DNA of 54,704 bases. Origin: Blautia sp. GTDB lineage: Bacteria > Bacillota > Clostridia > Lachnospirales > Lachnospiraceae. Each line of letters starts with the position of its first letter. Positions within the stretch are counted from its first letter, which is position 1. The DNA lies in contig JAFWGA010000052.1 in assembly GCA_017515325.1 (NCBI GenBank), positions 1 to 54,704 on the forward strand. Direction: 5' to 3'. The position numbers and the translations under genes are program-made. The notes beneath the pieces are model-generated. The model did not search any database. It was not told the origin of the DNA and saw only the letters and a list, made by a program, of their open reading frames with translations. This document shows positions 34,094 to 43,749 of the stretch, piece after piece.

Positions 34094-36625
34094 TTAAATT
34101 TCCACTGTTACTTCACACAGGAAGACAGCTCTTTCCTGCACATCTGATGCCGTAATCAGGATCTGATTGCCCGTCATGCTGTTGTTCCAATTCTGGTCAA
34201 TCTCCCCTGATTTCAACCTCTTTTTCCATGTAAAACGAGTGACATTCGATGTAACATCACGCAGTCCATAATAGACCGTACATACAAGCAAAGTGCTTAT
34301 TTCATGGTCATGAAAGCTCGTTCCGGCAGAGGAATCTATGTGTACAAGCAAGGGGCTTGTGCCATCCTTACCGGAGATGCAAACCGGGTCTGTCTCTGTT
34401 ACGGTTCCCGATGCCGTGATGCTTTTCCGCTTCTCCCAGATGTATTTTCCATCCACGTGTGACGGCGCTGATTGACTCCATCCGTCATCATCTGAATCAG
34501 GAGCTATAGTATCAGAATTAGTCTGTATGTACCAGAATTCTACTCTTGCCACAGAAGCATTAGCCCTCTGTATCGCAAAGCCTGCGTTATCAAGAGCCTG
34601 TGAAATATTACCCGTCACGTCACTCGCCAGCTTGTCCAAAGACACAGCTCCCTGCGCTATTCTCTGCCCGTTTATCGTGCCTGTCGTGATATTGTCTGCG
34701 TTAAGATTCATGACCGTTATCACGCCTGCATCAAGCGTTCCGGCAGTGATTTTACTTGCTGTCAGACCTACTATCTTTGCGTCTGTGATTGAACCGTCTG
34801 CTATCTGCGCTGTCTCGATTGCACCGGTCTGGATCATGGCAGTCGTGACTGATTCTGCCTCCACATTTGACAGGTCAATCTGCGCATAGTGTGCCTCAAG
34901 ATATGTAGTGGTAATCGCTCCTGCCTTGAGATCATCAATGTCTGCATTGATGGCTCTGAGACTGCCTGTTACTGTGGTCTGGAATGTCGCTACGTCCGCT
35001 GACAGGTTAGCGAAATCGCCTGTTTTGAATGCGGCTATATCGCCTGTCAGTGTCTGGATATCCGCAGATGTTGCCGTTAATCTCTCCGTTGCAAGCGTTT
35101 CAAAATTAGCCTGTCTCGCCTCCAGACTGTCAATATCTGCGTTGACTGCCTGAAAGTTTTCCGCTGTTAGATTGACAAAATCACCGTAGTTGACGTACAG
35201 GTTTTCTATCCTCGCACTGGTGGCGTCAAGGCTGTCTGTGGTAGTCTGCTTGAAGCTGGCGAGATCACCCTCTATCATGGTTATCTTGGCAAATCCTGCG
35301 TCAAGATTGTCAATTCTGGCATTGGTAGCATCAAGAGAAGTGATCCTCGCGTACTGCGCTTCGACTTCCGCAGCGTCGATCTTTTTGGCGATCAGATAGG
35401 TGGCCTGAAGCATTTCCGCAGCGATTCTGTCGATCTCCTTAGCGGACGGTCCTTTGATATCTGATATAGTCTCAGAATCAGCTTCTCCGAAGGATTCTAT
35501 ACTCATGTACAGACCGCCATCAAAGCCGAATATCAGCGACATAGCCGGTATCGGATACGTCACCGTGTCGCCACTTGGGATTGTCTGGCCGTTGATCACC
35601 ACAGGCGAATGCAGTATCTCCTTGACAATTACCACGTCCCCCGGATCAATCCTCGGGTCTCCCATAGCTTCAATCTGCCCCACCTGGAAACCGAAGTTCC
35701 TGACAGCGCATTCGAAGTTTGTGTGGCTCCGGTTGAAGTTGTTCTGCAACTGAGTCTGCGTCATATCAAGGCAGGAAAAAGCAATGCCCTGACGGCCTGA
35801 GCCGGATGTTTCCGTGAGTACAATCGTCTCTCCGTTCTCGTCCTTAGTGGTGCATTCCAGTCGCTCAAGCCTGAAGCTGTTACGGACAAATTCAGTGATC
35901 GTTGTACCGGATTCATCCTCTGCTTCATACTCTTCCACGCCGACATTGTACCGGTATTCTGTCCTTGTTGCCGGTTCCCAGTACCGGTTAGGAGGAATGA
36001 TTCTTGTGGAATTCTCATACCACCTGAAGCGCAGTTTGCCATCCCTTGTGATGACTGCGAACATGCCAAGCAGACAGCCTATCCATGACAGAACCTCACG
36101 CCCTGTATACCCCACAGGCTTGGTTTTCATGGTGGCAGACCATCCACTGTTATTGACTGTCGGAAGCACATATCCGACGCCAAAGCATTCGCACACATCG
36201 CGTATGACTGCATCAGTACTGGCAGGAAATGTGATAGTCGGGAAGTAAGTTTTTTCGAATTTCTGCATCCTGTCGTAGGATACTACCTTAGTCTCTTCCC
36301 AGTCGCCAATCGGCCTTTGAGCCGTGAATAATCCCATCGGAACCCACTCAGGAACGCCATTAATATCAAGGCCGATTTCCACCTTGAATTCTTGCCCGGC
36401 TATGGCGAAATTGGGCTTATACAGTGTGAATTCAACGCTTGCGGATATAACAGAACCAAAGGTGATATGGTCTGTTCCGTTCGTGCCTCCGATGTATGTT
36501 AATTCCCTGATGACGGCTCCCTGATCCACATACTGGCCGTCCGTCATCTTCATGATTCTCGCCCGGAAATGCCGCCCATTTTTGCCTATCTCTGTGCGGT
36601 ATTCCTGCGACACATTCTGATACAA
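34094..36625 (-). CDS. Tail-associated structural protein (tip/baseplate, Tal-like)
   Basis: The 843-aa product has an N-terminal domain typical of tail-tip proteins of long-tailed Firmicutes phages: TYIGGTNGTDHITFGSVISASVEFTLYKP, PMGLFTAQRPIGDWEETKVVSYDRM and YTGREVLSWIGCLLGMFAVITRDGKL (residues 40-200). After about residue 390, helical repeats follow with the pattern ITSLDATNARIDNLDAGFAKI, then KITAGTLDAGVITVMNLNADNITTGTI repeats. It would join the tail tube end to the fibre proteins encoded after it. Peptidase motifs are not obvious, so the name Tal is used for position and shape only. Confidence 0.78.
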   Translation of the reverse strand: MYQNVSQEYRTEIGKNGRHFRARIMKMTDGQYVDQGAVIRELTYIGGTNGTDHITFGSVISASVEFTLYKPNFAIAGQEFKVEIGLDINGVPEWVPMGLFTAQRPIGDWEETKVVSYDRMQKFEKTYFPTITFPASTDAVIRDVCECFGVGYVLPTVNNSGWSATMKTKPVGYTGREVLSWIGCLLGMFAVITRDGKLRFRWYENSTRIIPPNRYWEPATRTEYRYNVGVEEYEAEDESGTTITEFVRNSFRLERLECTTKDENGETIVLTETSGSGRQGIAFSCLDMTQTQLQNNFNRSHTNFECAVRNFGFQVGQIEAMGDPRIDPGDVVIVKEILHSPVVINGQTIPSGDTVTYPIPAMSLIFGFDGGLYMSIESFGEADSETISDIKGPSAKEIDRIAAEMLQATYLIAKKIDAAEVEAQYARITSLDATNARIDNLDAGFAKITMIEGDLASFKQTTTDSLDATSARIENLYVNYGDFVNLTAENFQAVNADIDSLEARQANFETLATERLTATSADIQTLTGDIAAFKTGDFANLSADVATFQTTVTGSLRAINADIDDLKAGAITTTYLEAHYAQIDLSNVEAESVTTAMIQTGAIETAQIADGSITDAKIVGLTASKITAGTLDAGVITVMNLNADNITTGTINGQRIAQGAVSLDKLASDVTGNISQALDNAGFAIQRANASVARVEFWYIQTNSDTIAPDSDDDGWSQSAPSHVDGKYIWEKRKSITASGTVTETDPVCISGKDGTSPLLVHIDSSAGTSFHDHEISTLLVCTVYYGLRDVTSNVTRFTWKKRLKSGEIDQNWNNSMTGNQILITASDVQERAVFLCEVTVEI

Positions 36626-36656
36626 TGGCCGTCACCTCCTCCCGGGAAATGCGAGG

Positions 36657-37070
36657 TTACTCTGTAAACATAAAGTCCAGAACGGCCAGCTCGCCAGTGG
36701 TTAGGCTGTCGTATTTTCCCGACATTTCACACTGCTCGATTACGTCAAGTGAGACTTCATGCAGACCCTCCACCTCAGTTTCCGTCGCCAGAAGCTCGTT
36801 GTATTCCTTGGCAAACGCATTCAGCCCGTCTTCAGATAAAGCGTATCTCCTGCCGTTCTCATCCTCGATAATCTTCGGGTTCCCGTCATTATCTGTATCG
36901 GCGTATCTCTTACAGATTTCCTCTCGCATCTTCTCGATGTTGTCGTACTCAGCTTTCAGGATGGCTGAGTTTTTAACGACCGCATAGGACATCTTCACCG
37001 GGAATGTCTTATGCCCAAACGACATGAGCAGCTCTGTTGCTGTCCTGATTTTTTCGAGTGTCAGTTTCAT
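36657..37070 (-). CDS. Phage protein, DUF1617-like
   Basis: The 137-aa product starts MKLTLEKIRTATELLMSF and contains FPVKMSYAVVKNSAILKAEYDNIEK. This matches the layout of DUF1617 proteins, encoded near tail genes in Firmicutes phages. It is mostly helical and acidic. Function unknown. I chose ATG at 37070, with AAGGGGATC before it, because the start at 37100 overlaps the upstream gene without a ribosome-binding site. Confidence 0.65.
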   Translation of the reverse strand: MKLTLEKIRTATELLMSFGHKTFPVKMSYAVVKNSAILKAEYDNIEKMREEICKRYADTDNDGNPKIIEDENGRRYALSEDGLNAFAKEYNELLATETEVEGLHEVSLDVIEQCEMSGKYDSLTTGELAVLDFMFTE

Positions 37071-37083
37071 GTTTGATCCCCTT

Positions 37084-37299
37084 CTATGACTGATTTCCAA
37101 GGCTATTCTTAAACTGTGTGATCTTGGTTTCGATTGCCGATTTATTGGCGGCGTACAAGGTTTTATCCTGTATATTCTGCGTGATATTTTCCATCACACC
37201 ATCAGACACAGTGGCATTCAAAAACACCACACTTTTATCGTCAACCTTGATATTACCGGTAACGATGGTCTTCTGCGTCTGAGTGATCGTTACTGCCAT
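37084..37299 (-). CDS. Small phage tail-region protein, 71 aa
   Basis: The product MAVTITQTQKTIVTGNIKVDD... has a beta-rich first half and an amphipathic helix at the end (ANKSAIETKITQFKNSL). A GGAGG site lies before the start. It sits between the 116-aa tail protein and the DUF1617-like protein, all in one direction with gaps of about 12 bases. I do not recognise a family; a minor tail component is likely from position. Confidence 0.6.
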   Translation of the reverse strand: MAVTITQTQKTIVTGNIKVDDKSVVFLNATVSDGVMENITQNIQDKTLYAANKSAIETKITQFKNSLGNQS

Positions 37300-37311
37300 A
37301 TTACCACCTCC

Positions 37312-37662
37312 TTACTGCATGATCAGGTCAACCTGTCCACTGGAATACTGCTTATATCCCTGTACATGGCTGTATGTGGTAAATGACGGAGTGCCGGCAT
37401 AAAATGTACCGCTCACTCCCTCCTCTGGATACGAGACATTGAAAAAGGCAGAGGCACAGGCAGACTCAATTGTCTGCCTTTCTGCCCGTGTAAGCGGCCC
37501 CCATTGGATTGATACTGTGGTTTTGATTGCCACAATGTCTCCAAGCATCAGGCCGTCCTGATTGCCTCTGCCCGTCTTCTTTGACCATATCTTTTCCTGC
37601 TTGACGGTTACTCCACCAAGCTTAGGAGTGGGCATTACTGCCCCTCCGATGGTAAGTGCCAT
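37312..37662 (-). CDS. Small phage tail protein, 116 aa
   Basis: The product begins MALTIGGAVMPTPKLGGVTV and contains SIQWGPLTRAERQTIESAC and GTFYAGTPSFTTYSHVQGY; it is beta-rich. It is encoded just after the tape measure, where distal tail proteins are found in siphoviruses, so a tail-tip hub or adaptor role is possible. It is shorter than usual distal tail proteins (over 200 aa), and I cannot assign a family firmly. Confidence 0.6.
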   Translation of the reverse strand: MALTIGGAVMPTPKLGGVTVKQEKIWSKKTGRGNQDGLMLGDIVAIKTTVSIQWGPLTRAERQTIESACASAFFNVSYPEEGVSGTFYAGTPSFTTYSHVQGYKQYSSGQVDLIMQ

Positions 37663-37674
37663 AAGCCCACCTCC

Positions 37675-40600
37675 TTACTGCAATAATGGCGATATCCCAT
37701 TGATTCTCGTTCGCTGGTTGATCTGCTCTACCACTACGTCAGTGATCTTCCTGCCGCCCACATAGACGTTGATTTCAGGCCTATTATCGCCGTTTTGAGC
37801 ATTACTGGAAGATTTATCCATTGCACTCGTAAACGCGTCCAAAACACCCTGTTTTATGCCCTCTATGATTTGGTTGTTGTTTGCTACGACATTGCGATTA
37901 CCCATACGGCCTATCATCTCGGGGCCGTTTTCGTTGGCAAGGAAAAGCTCACCGAAATTCGGGAAGCCACCTGCGGCATACCAGTTGATGGCAAACCTCG
38001 GAACCTGCATGGAGCCATTTCCGACCTGCACGTTGTCCCAGGCTGTGATGTTGATTGACGGCGTGGGGATGTGGACGTTGCGAAAGCCGTTGGCAAGTGC
38101 ATTACCAGCATTCTGGCCAATGTTATACAGGTTATTGTAGCTCAGTACATCCTGGATGGACGACAGCACGCTGTACATGTTACCGCTGATCGTATAAGCG
38201 ATATTGGCAAACGGAGCCGTAAAAGCATTTACGGCGTTGTTGGCATTATTACTGATTGACCAGACATCCAACGACATGGCTGATGCTACTCCACTGAAGT
38301 ATCCCTTGATTGTTTCAGACACGCCGACAAACATGTTGGTAAATGCCGACAAAGCATTTTCTGCTGTACTTCTGATTGAGTTTACGTCGGTCTTCTCGCT
38401 GATCTTTGTTGAGACGCTTTCAAAATGAGATGCAGTATCGGCGGATATGTTAGAAAAGGCATCCGTAAATGCAGATGCGGTCTTCTTTCCGGTACCAGCC
38501 ACTTCGTCTTTCCTGACTTCTTTCTCGATGTCAAGATGTACGTTCTGGAAGGCTTTTCCTGTATCACTGCCGACGTTCTTAAAAGCATCGGTAAATGATT
38601 TCGCTGTGTCTGTTGCGGTCTTTGTGATCGAGTATTTATTGATTGATTTATCTATTTCCGTATGGATCGACTGGAAGGGTTTCGCTGTATCAGTATGTAC
38701 GGATTTAAAACTGTCCACGAAGCCTTTTGCCGTATCAGATGCCGTCTTGACGATCGCTGTCTTATTGAGTGCCTTAGCTATCATCGATTGTGTCTGAGTG
38801 AACTTTGAACCGATATCTTTTGCTACGTTTTTAAACGAGGCAATCACATTGTTTGCGACCTGCTGCATCTGTTTGACGATGGCGGAGCCTTTGAAGTTCT
38901 TCTCGATCTCAGACTTGGATTTCGTGAAATACGATCCGATATCCTTCGCTACGTCTTTAAACTTCGTAGGGATGACCTTGGTCATGCGTTCGAATCTCTC
39001 ATACAGGATATCCCTCAGCTTATTAACCAGGCCGTTGCTACCATGCAGATCCTCATGCACCTTCTGGAAGCTGTCATATACGGCGTCATGGATGTCCGAC
39101 CACTTCCTGCTGGTATCTGATTCTATGCCCTGGTTGGCTGTAGCCATATCGGTCTCAAGCGTCAGTGCCTGGCTCTGCGCATTAGATACAGCGGAGTTAA
39201 TCTCCGATGTCATTCCTGAGTTGGCGTTTCTCCATGCCTCCACCAGATTGTCTCCAACGGCTTCTGTCGTGTCGCCAAACTCGGTCGTACCCGTCCTGGC
39301 GTCACTCACTGTAGATGTCAGATTGCCAACATCTATGCCGGTGTTCTGACAGGCCTCGCGCAGTACATCGGACCCGATCCCTGCGTTCCGGCACGCTGTC
39401 TGGAAAATATCCATCGCCTCGGATCCGGTCTGACATTCGGCCCATGCGCGTGCTACAGCGTCCTGCATGGTAAAGATCTGATCACTGGTGACACCCGACG
39501 ATCCAGCCAGGTTATCCACCACAGAGGACAGGCCATTGACTGTATCAGCGTAGTTGTTGAGATCGACGATGTAATCATCCGGAACCGTCATCGCATCCCA
39601 GGCAGACGACACCGTATCCGTGATAGCGCCCCACGCTGAGCCGGCAGCCCCTTTAATACCTTCCCAGACAGTAGCCGAGGCTGTCGCGATGGTGTTGCCG
39701 GCATTGGTGACAGTCGTACTAATCCCATCCCAGGCGGTGGACGCTGCCGAAGAGATGCCGTTCCAGGCTGCTGTCGAAACGGTTCCAATGCTATTGCCTA
39801 TATCTTTTACGGTGGTACTGATCCCGTCCCATGCAGTAGATACTGTCGAGGAGATTCCGTCCCATACCGTAGATGCTGTCGAGGAGATACCATCCCATGC
39901 ATCGGACAAAGTAGATGAAATCCCGTCCCAGGCCGTAGAGGCAGTGGACTTGATTCCATCCCAGGCATCAGAAAGCGTGGTCGATATTTCATCCCATTTC
40001 TCGCCGGCGGTCTTTTTGATATCATCCCATTTCTCGCCGATCCCGTCCTTGATTTCTATAAACCCATCCGCTACTGTACCGGCAAGACTTCCGATTCCGC
40101 CAATCAGGTCACTGATCAGGCCTGCGCCTTTCTCCCATAATGTCGACCCATCACCTTCGCCAAACAGGCTTTTGATGCCATCGACAAATGGGTTAAAGAT
40201 GTGCTCCCTGATCCACCCGAGAGGATCCTTAAAGAAATCAATAATGCCTTGCAGCATACCCTCGATGATATATCCGCCTATTTCCGCCATAACCTTAGAC
40301 GGTGACTTGATACCGAACAGGTTTTTTATGCCGTTGACAATCTTATCTACAATGTTCTTTTTAAGCCAGCCAAGCGGATCACTGAAGAAATCAGTGATTC
40401 CTTTTTTGATACCGTCTACAACGCTCTTGCCTATTTCTATCGCTTTGGTTCTAATCTTTGCGACCTGGTCTGACAATCCATCAAAGAAGTTTTCCAGCGC
40501 CTTATCAACCTTGTCTCGCCATTTCTTTATGCTGTTGACAATTTTATCCCAGTTCTTCACAAGCGCTATACCGGCTGCTATTACTGCCGCGACAACAATG

Positions 40601-43600
40601 ATCCATGGATTAAAAGCAGCTGCAGCCACTCCCACAACAGCGGCGATACCCTTTGCCGCCGCGATTATGCCACCTATAATACCGATTATTGCCTTGGCTG
40701 CTATCCACGCGGCTATGAGTTTCAGCACGATATCTGTAAAGATCCGGAAGCCCTCCTGATGCTCATCGATAAACTTCGAGAGACCCTCCAATGCATCCCT
40801 GATAGCATTAAGGACAGTAATAATCATGTTTCCGGTCTTCTCAGCCAACGGCTTTATCACTTTATTCCATAATGGCTCGAACACAGGCTTTAACGCTTCC
40901 AATGCGCTGGTAAGCACATCGAAGGCCGCGCCGAGCGCTTCCAGTGCGGCAGGCAGTGCTTCCTCTATGGTCCACTTGCCAAGCGGCAGCAGGATGTTTT
41001 TCCACGCCCAGGCAAGACCGGTAGTAATGATTTTTACGACAGGCTCTATCTTTTCCAGGAGTGTATCAAACGCATTGAAGATCGGATAGAAATCCAGTTC
41101 GGCCGCCCAGTTTTCTGTGGCCTTGACGATTTCGTTAAAGAAATCAAGGACATCCTGAACGATATCTAAAATGTGCTCGAAGATTGATACACCGACTCCA
41201 GCTTTCTCCCATCCGCGCTGGATCGACTCCGCGATGTTGCGTATGGTTTCATGGACATTTGTCAGGATCGCGAGGATTGTCTCTATAATTTCCTGACCCC
41301 TTCCGCCTTCCCATGCCTGCTTGAATGCCTGGCCAATGGAGCTGAGGAGATTGGATATCGCTCCAAGCATCTCCATGATCGACTGCGCGTACATGACGCC
41401 TCTTTCGCCACCATTCCAGGCAGCCCGGAACGACTCGGTGATAGCCGTGATTATCTCGGCCACCGTCCGGATCAGAGCCAGGATCGACTCTATCATTCGC
41501 ACGCCGGAATCACTGAGGAAAGCGGTCTTAAAAGCTGCAGCCACATCACCAATCAAATTATAGATTGATGCCCACATGTCCATGATTGCCCGGATCAGCC
41601 AATAGCCATTATCGTTATTGTTCCATGCGGTACGGAAGGCTACAGCGACAGCCGCGATAAGGTTATTGATCTGTGTCCACATGTAAATCAATGCGGCTGC
41701 AACATTATATCCGGACGGGCTCGCCCAGGCTCTGGCAAATGCATCGGCTATGGCCGTCAGCGTGCGGTTGATCTCCGTGAACATGTTAAAGATCGAGACT
41801 ATGTAATCATACCCTCGATTGTTATCGTTCCACGCCTGATCGAAAGCAGTGGCTATGGCTGCCACCACATCGAATACTGACCGGAGCAGCTGGAAAAAGC
41901 TTACCGCCCACTCGAAGCCGTACCCCTCCATAAAGACACGGTAGAAGGTCTTCGCAATATCAGACAACAGGGTCTTGATGGCAGACAAGGCTTTTTGCAT
42001 GGAAGCCAGGACAGCAGCTCCTTCCTGTGCCCAAGCGCGCTTGATTTCACCGAGCATGGCTTTGAGCTTGTCAGCAAGATCGCTGATCCCCTTCGAGACG
42101 ACGCCGGGTCCGAACTGGTCGGTTGGCTTCAGGCCTTCGTCTTCTTCATCCTCGTCTTCATCCTTATCTGTATCATCTGACAGTTTATTGATCTGGTCGA
42201 AGCCCATCAGCTCACGCTTGAGTTCCTTGGCGGCCTCCTTGGCTTTCTTGGCTGCCTCTTTAGCCTTCTTGGATTTCTCAGCGCTTGTTTCCAGGGACTT
42301 AGCGTAATCCTGCCAGACCTCTTTAGCTTTCGTGTAAGGCTTCCCGGTCAGAGCGGACATGAGCTGGGCAAAGCTGTCAGTCACTTTAATTACGACCTGC
42401 ATAAGCTTTGTCAGTGCCGGTGTCAGCGCCATGACGAGCGGAGCGACAGCAGCAGCCAGGGAGTTCTTAAGCTGGATAAATGTACTGCTCAGTCTCGATA
42501 TGGACGCGTTCAGTTCTCCGGTCGGATCCGCCTTAACCATCGTATCGAGCCCTTCTTTGATGGCAGTCCGTATTTTGTTTAAAAGTGCAAATACGCTCCG
42601 GATACCGAATGCGTAGCGCAGGATGCTCTTTGTCAGCTTCCCGACGTCAAGCCCGCTTTGGCTTGCGCTGCGGTTAAACATCCTGAAGCTTGCGGTTATC
42701 CTTGATAGCCCGGGGACCATCTTGGAGATGCCGGAGCTGAATTTCTTAACCAGCGCGGCGAAGGCTCCGCTTGTTTTCTGGATGGCTGCCGTTACGCGCT
42801 TAAAGCCATTCGTGAGCCCGCCCGCGACAGTTGACGCGAGTTTCCGGAAAGAGAAGTTATTGGCTTCAACCATCCGGTTATTCGCCACAAGCTGTCTTTC
42901 GATCTCCGCGAGGCCTTCCAGTGTATTCTCATTCGATACGAGTTCTGCATGGTTTGTCTGGAATTCCGGCGAGAGTTCAGTAGCCATGCCGGCATTGGCG
43001 AGATCATTCATCCTGCCCTTTACCGCATCCACCTTCTGAGCAGCTTCAGCGGCTTCGGTGGCAAGCTCCTCCATCCTCTGCGTGGGGATCCAGCGAGTTC
43101 CGGACTCCTCCATCTCCTTCAGTTTGGTGGTCGTCTCGTCAATAGTAGCCTGTAGCTTTTTAACCTTCTCTTCTGATTCCTGGATACTATGCCTCAGGAT
43201 GTCGTTAAACGGGTCGTTCGGGTTCGCTTCAAGCCTTGATTTATCATGAGCAATATTGCTCTGTTCTCGCATCATTGCGGCGGCGGCGTTATTCCGGCTA
43301 TCGGCCAGCATGGTGTACTGCCCGCTCTGCGTATATGCCCCACCGGAATTTTCAAGCTCCTTCTGCTTTTCCACGACGCGGTCATACTCTCGCTGCACCC
43401 GAGCCAATTCGAGCTCCAGTGTGCGGTATTTGGCCGTGACCTTTGTGTCCAGGCCGCTGTCCATGAGCTCCTTCTGTTTCGCCGCGAGCTGCTCAATCTT
43501 CTCTTTTGTCTTCCTGATCTGTTCCCGGGTCTGCTCATATTCCTTGGTCTCGGTCTTAAATCCAAGCTTGACCTGCAGGTTTCCCCACTTGCGCTTAAAA

Positions 43601-43749
43601 TCACGCATGGGCGTCATAGCCGTCTCTGTGGCCCTCTGAATGTCGGATACCGATTTTCGGGCGATACTCCGACTCTCTTCCATAGCCCGCTTAAAATCCT
43701 TGGTATTGCCTTCAAGGGTCACACTAAGCGTACCTAACGATATGCTCAA
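37675..43749 (-). CDS. Tape measure protein
   Basis: The 2,024-aa product sets tail length; at roughly 0.15 nm per residue a tail near 300 nm is expected, long for a siphovirus. Coiled coils fill residues 10-280. A hydrophobic region (about 1010-1070) may insert into the host membrane. Repeats include eleven-residue units around WDGIS (plus-strand about 39,590-40,050), units of about 45 residues with AFRxAWNxx (about 41,150-41,950) and units around KSFTDAFKN (about 38,150-38,950). The start is a TTG at 43749 overlapping the stop of the chaperone extension (TTGA), with GAGGAGGGCGAGG upstream. Confidence 0.92.
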   Translation of the reverse strand: MSISLGTLSVTLEGNTKDFKRAMEESRSIARKSVSDIQRATETAMTPMRDFKRKWGNLQVKLGFKTETKEYEQTREQIRKTKEKIEQLAAKQKELMDSGLDTKVTAKYRTLELELARVQREYDRVVEKQKELENSGGAYTQSGQYTMLADSRNNAAAAMMREQSNIAHDKSRLEANPNDPFNDILRHSIQESEEKVKKLQATIDETTTKLKEMEESGTRWIPTQRMEELATEAAEAAQKVDAVKGRMNDLANAGMATELSPEFQTNHAELVSNENTLEGLAEIERQLVANNRMVEANNFSFRKLASTVAGGLTNGFKRVTAAIQKTSGAFAALVKKFSSGISKMVPGLSRITASFRMFNRSASQSGLDVGKLTKSILRYAFGIRSVFALLNKIRTAIKEGLDTMVKADPTGELNASISRLSSTFIQLKNSLAAAVAPLVMALTPALTKLMQVVIKVTDSFAQLMSALTGKPYTKAKEVWQDYAKSLETSAEKSKKAKEAAKKAKEAAKELKRELMGFDQINKLSDDTDKDEDEDEEDEGLKPTDQFGPGVVSKGISDLADKLKAMLGEIKRAWAQEGAAVLASMQKALSAIKTLLSDIAKTFYRVFMEGYGFEWAVSFFQLLRSVFDVVAAIATAFDQAWNDNNRGYDYIVSIFNMFTEINRTLTAIADAFARAWASPSGYNVAAALIYMWTQINNLIAAVAVAFRTAWNNNDNGYWLIRAIMDMWASIYNLIGDVAAAFKTAFLSDSGVRMIESILALIRTVAEIITAITESFRAAWNGGERGVMYAQSIMEMLGAISNLLSSIGQAFKQAWEGGRGQEIIETILAILTNVHETIRNIAESIQRGWEKAGVGVSIFEHILDIVQDVLDFFNEIVKATENWAAELDFYPIFNAFDTLLEKIEPVVKIITTGLAWAWKNILLPLGKWTIEEALPAALEALGAAFDVLTSALEALKPVFEPLWNKVIKPLAEKTGNMIITVLNAIRDALEGLSKFIDEHQEGFRIFTDIVLKLIAAWIAAKAIIGIIGGIIAAAKGIAAVVGVAAAAFNPWIIVVAAVIAAGIALVKNWDKIVNSIKKWRDKVDKALENFFDGLSDQVAKIRTKAIEIGKSVVDGIKKGITDFFSDPLGWLKKNIVDKIVNGIKNLFGIKSPSKVMAEIGGYIIEGMLQGIIDFFKDPLGWIREHIFNPFVDGIKSLFGEGDGSTLWEKGAGLISDLIGGIGSLAGTVADGFIEIKDGIGEKWDDIKKTAGEKWDEISTTLSDAWDGIKSTASTAWDGISSTLSDAWDGISSTASTVWDGISSTVSTAWDGISTTVKDIGNSIGTVSTAAWNGISSAASTAWDGISTTVTNAGNTIATASATVWEGIKGAAGSAWGAITDTVSSAWDAMTVPDDYIVDLNNYADTVNGLSSVVDNLAGSSGVTSDQIFTMQDAVARAWAECQTGSEAMDIFQTACRNAGIGSDVLREACQNTGIDVGNLTSTVSDARTGTTEFGDTTEAVGDNLVEAWRNANSGMTSEINSAVSNAQSQALTLETDMATANQGIESDTSRKWSDIHDAVYDSFQKVHEDLHGSNGLVNKLRDILYERFERMTKVIPTKFKDVAKDIGSYFTKSKSEIEKNFKGSAIVKQMQQVANNVIASFKNVAKDIGSKFTQTQSMIAKALNKTAIVKTASDTAKGFVDSFKSVHTDTAKPFQSIHTEIDKSINKYSITKTATDTAKSFTDAFKNVGSDTGKAFQNVHLDIEKEVRKDEVAGTGKKTASAFTDAFSNISADTASHFESVSTKISEKTDVNSIRSTAENALSAFTNMFVGVSETIKGYFSGVASAMSLDVWSISNNANNAVNAFTAPFANIAYTISGNMYSVLSSIQDVLSYNNLYNIGQNAGNALANGFRNVHIPTPSINITAWDNVQVGNGSMQVPRFAINWYAAGGFPNFGELFLANENGPEMIGRMGNRNVVANNNQIIEGIKQGVLDAFTSAMDKSSSNAQNGDNRPEINVYVGGRKITDVVVEQINQRTRINGISPLLQ

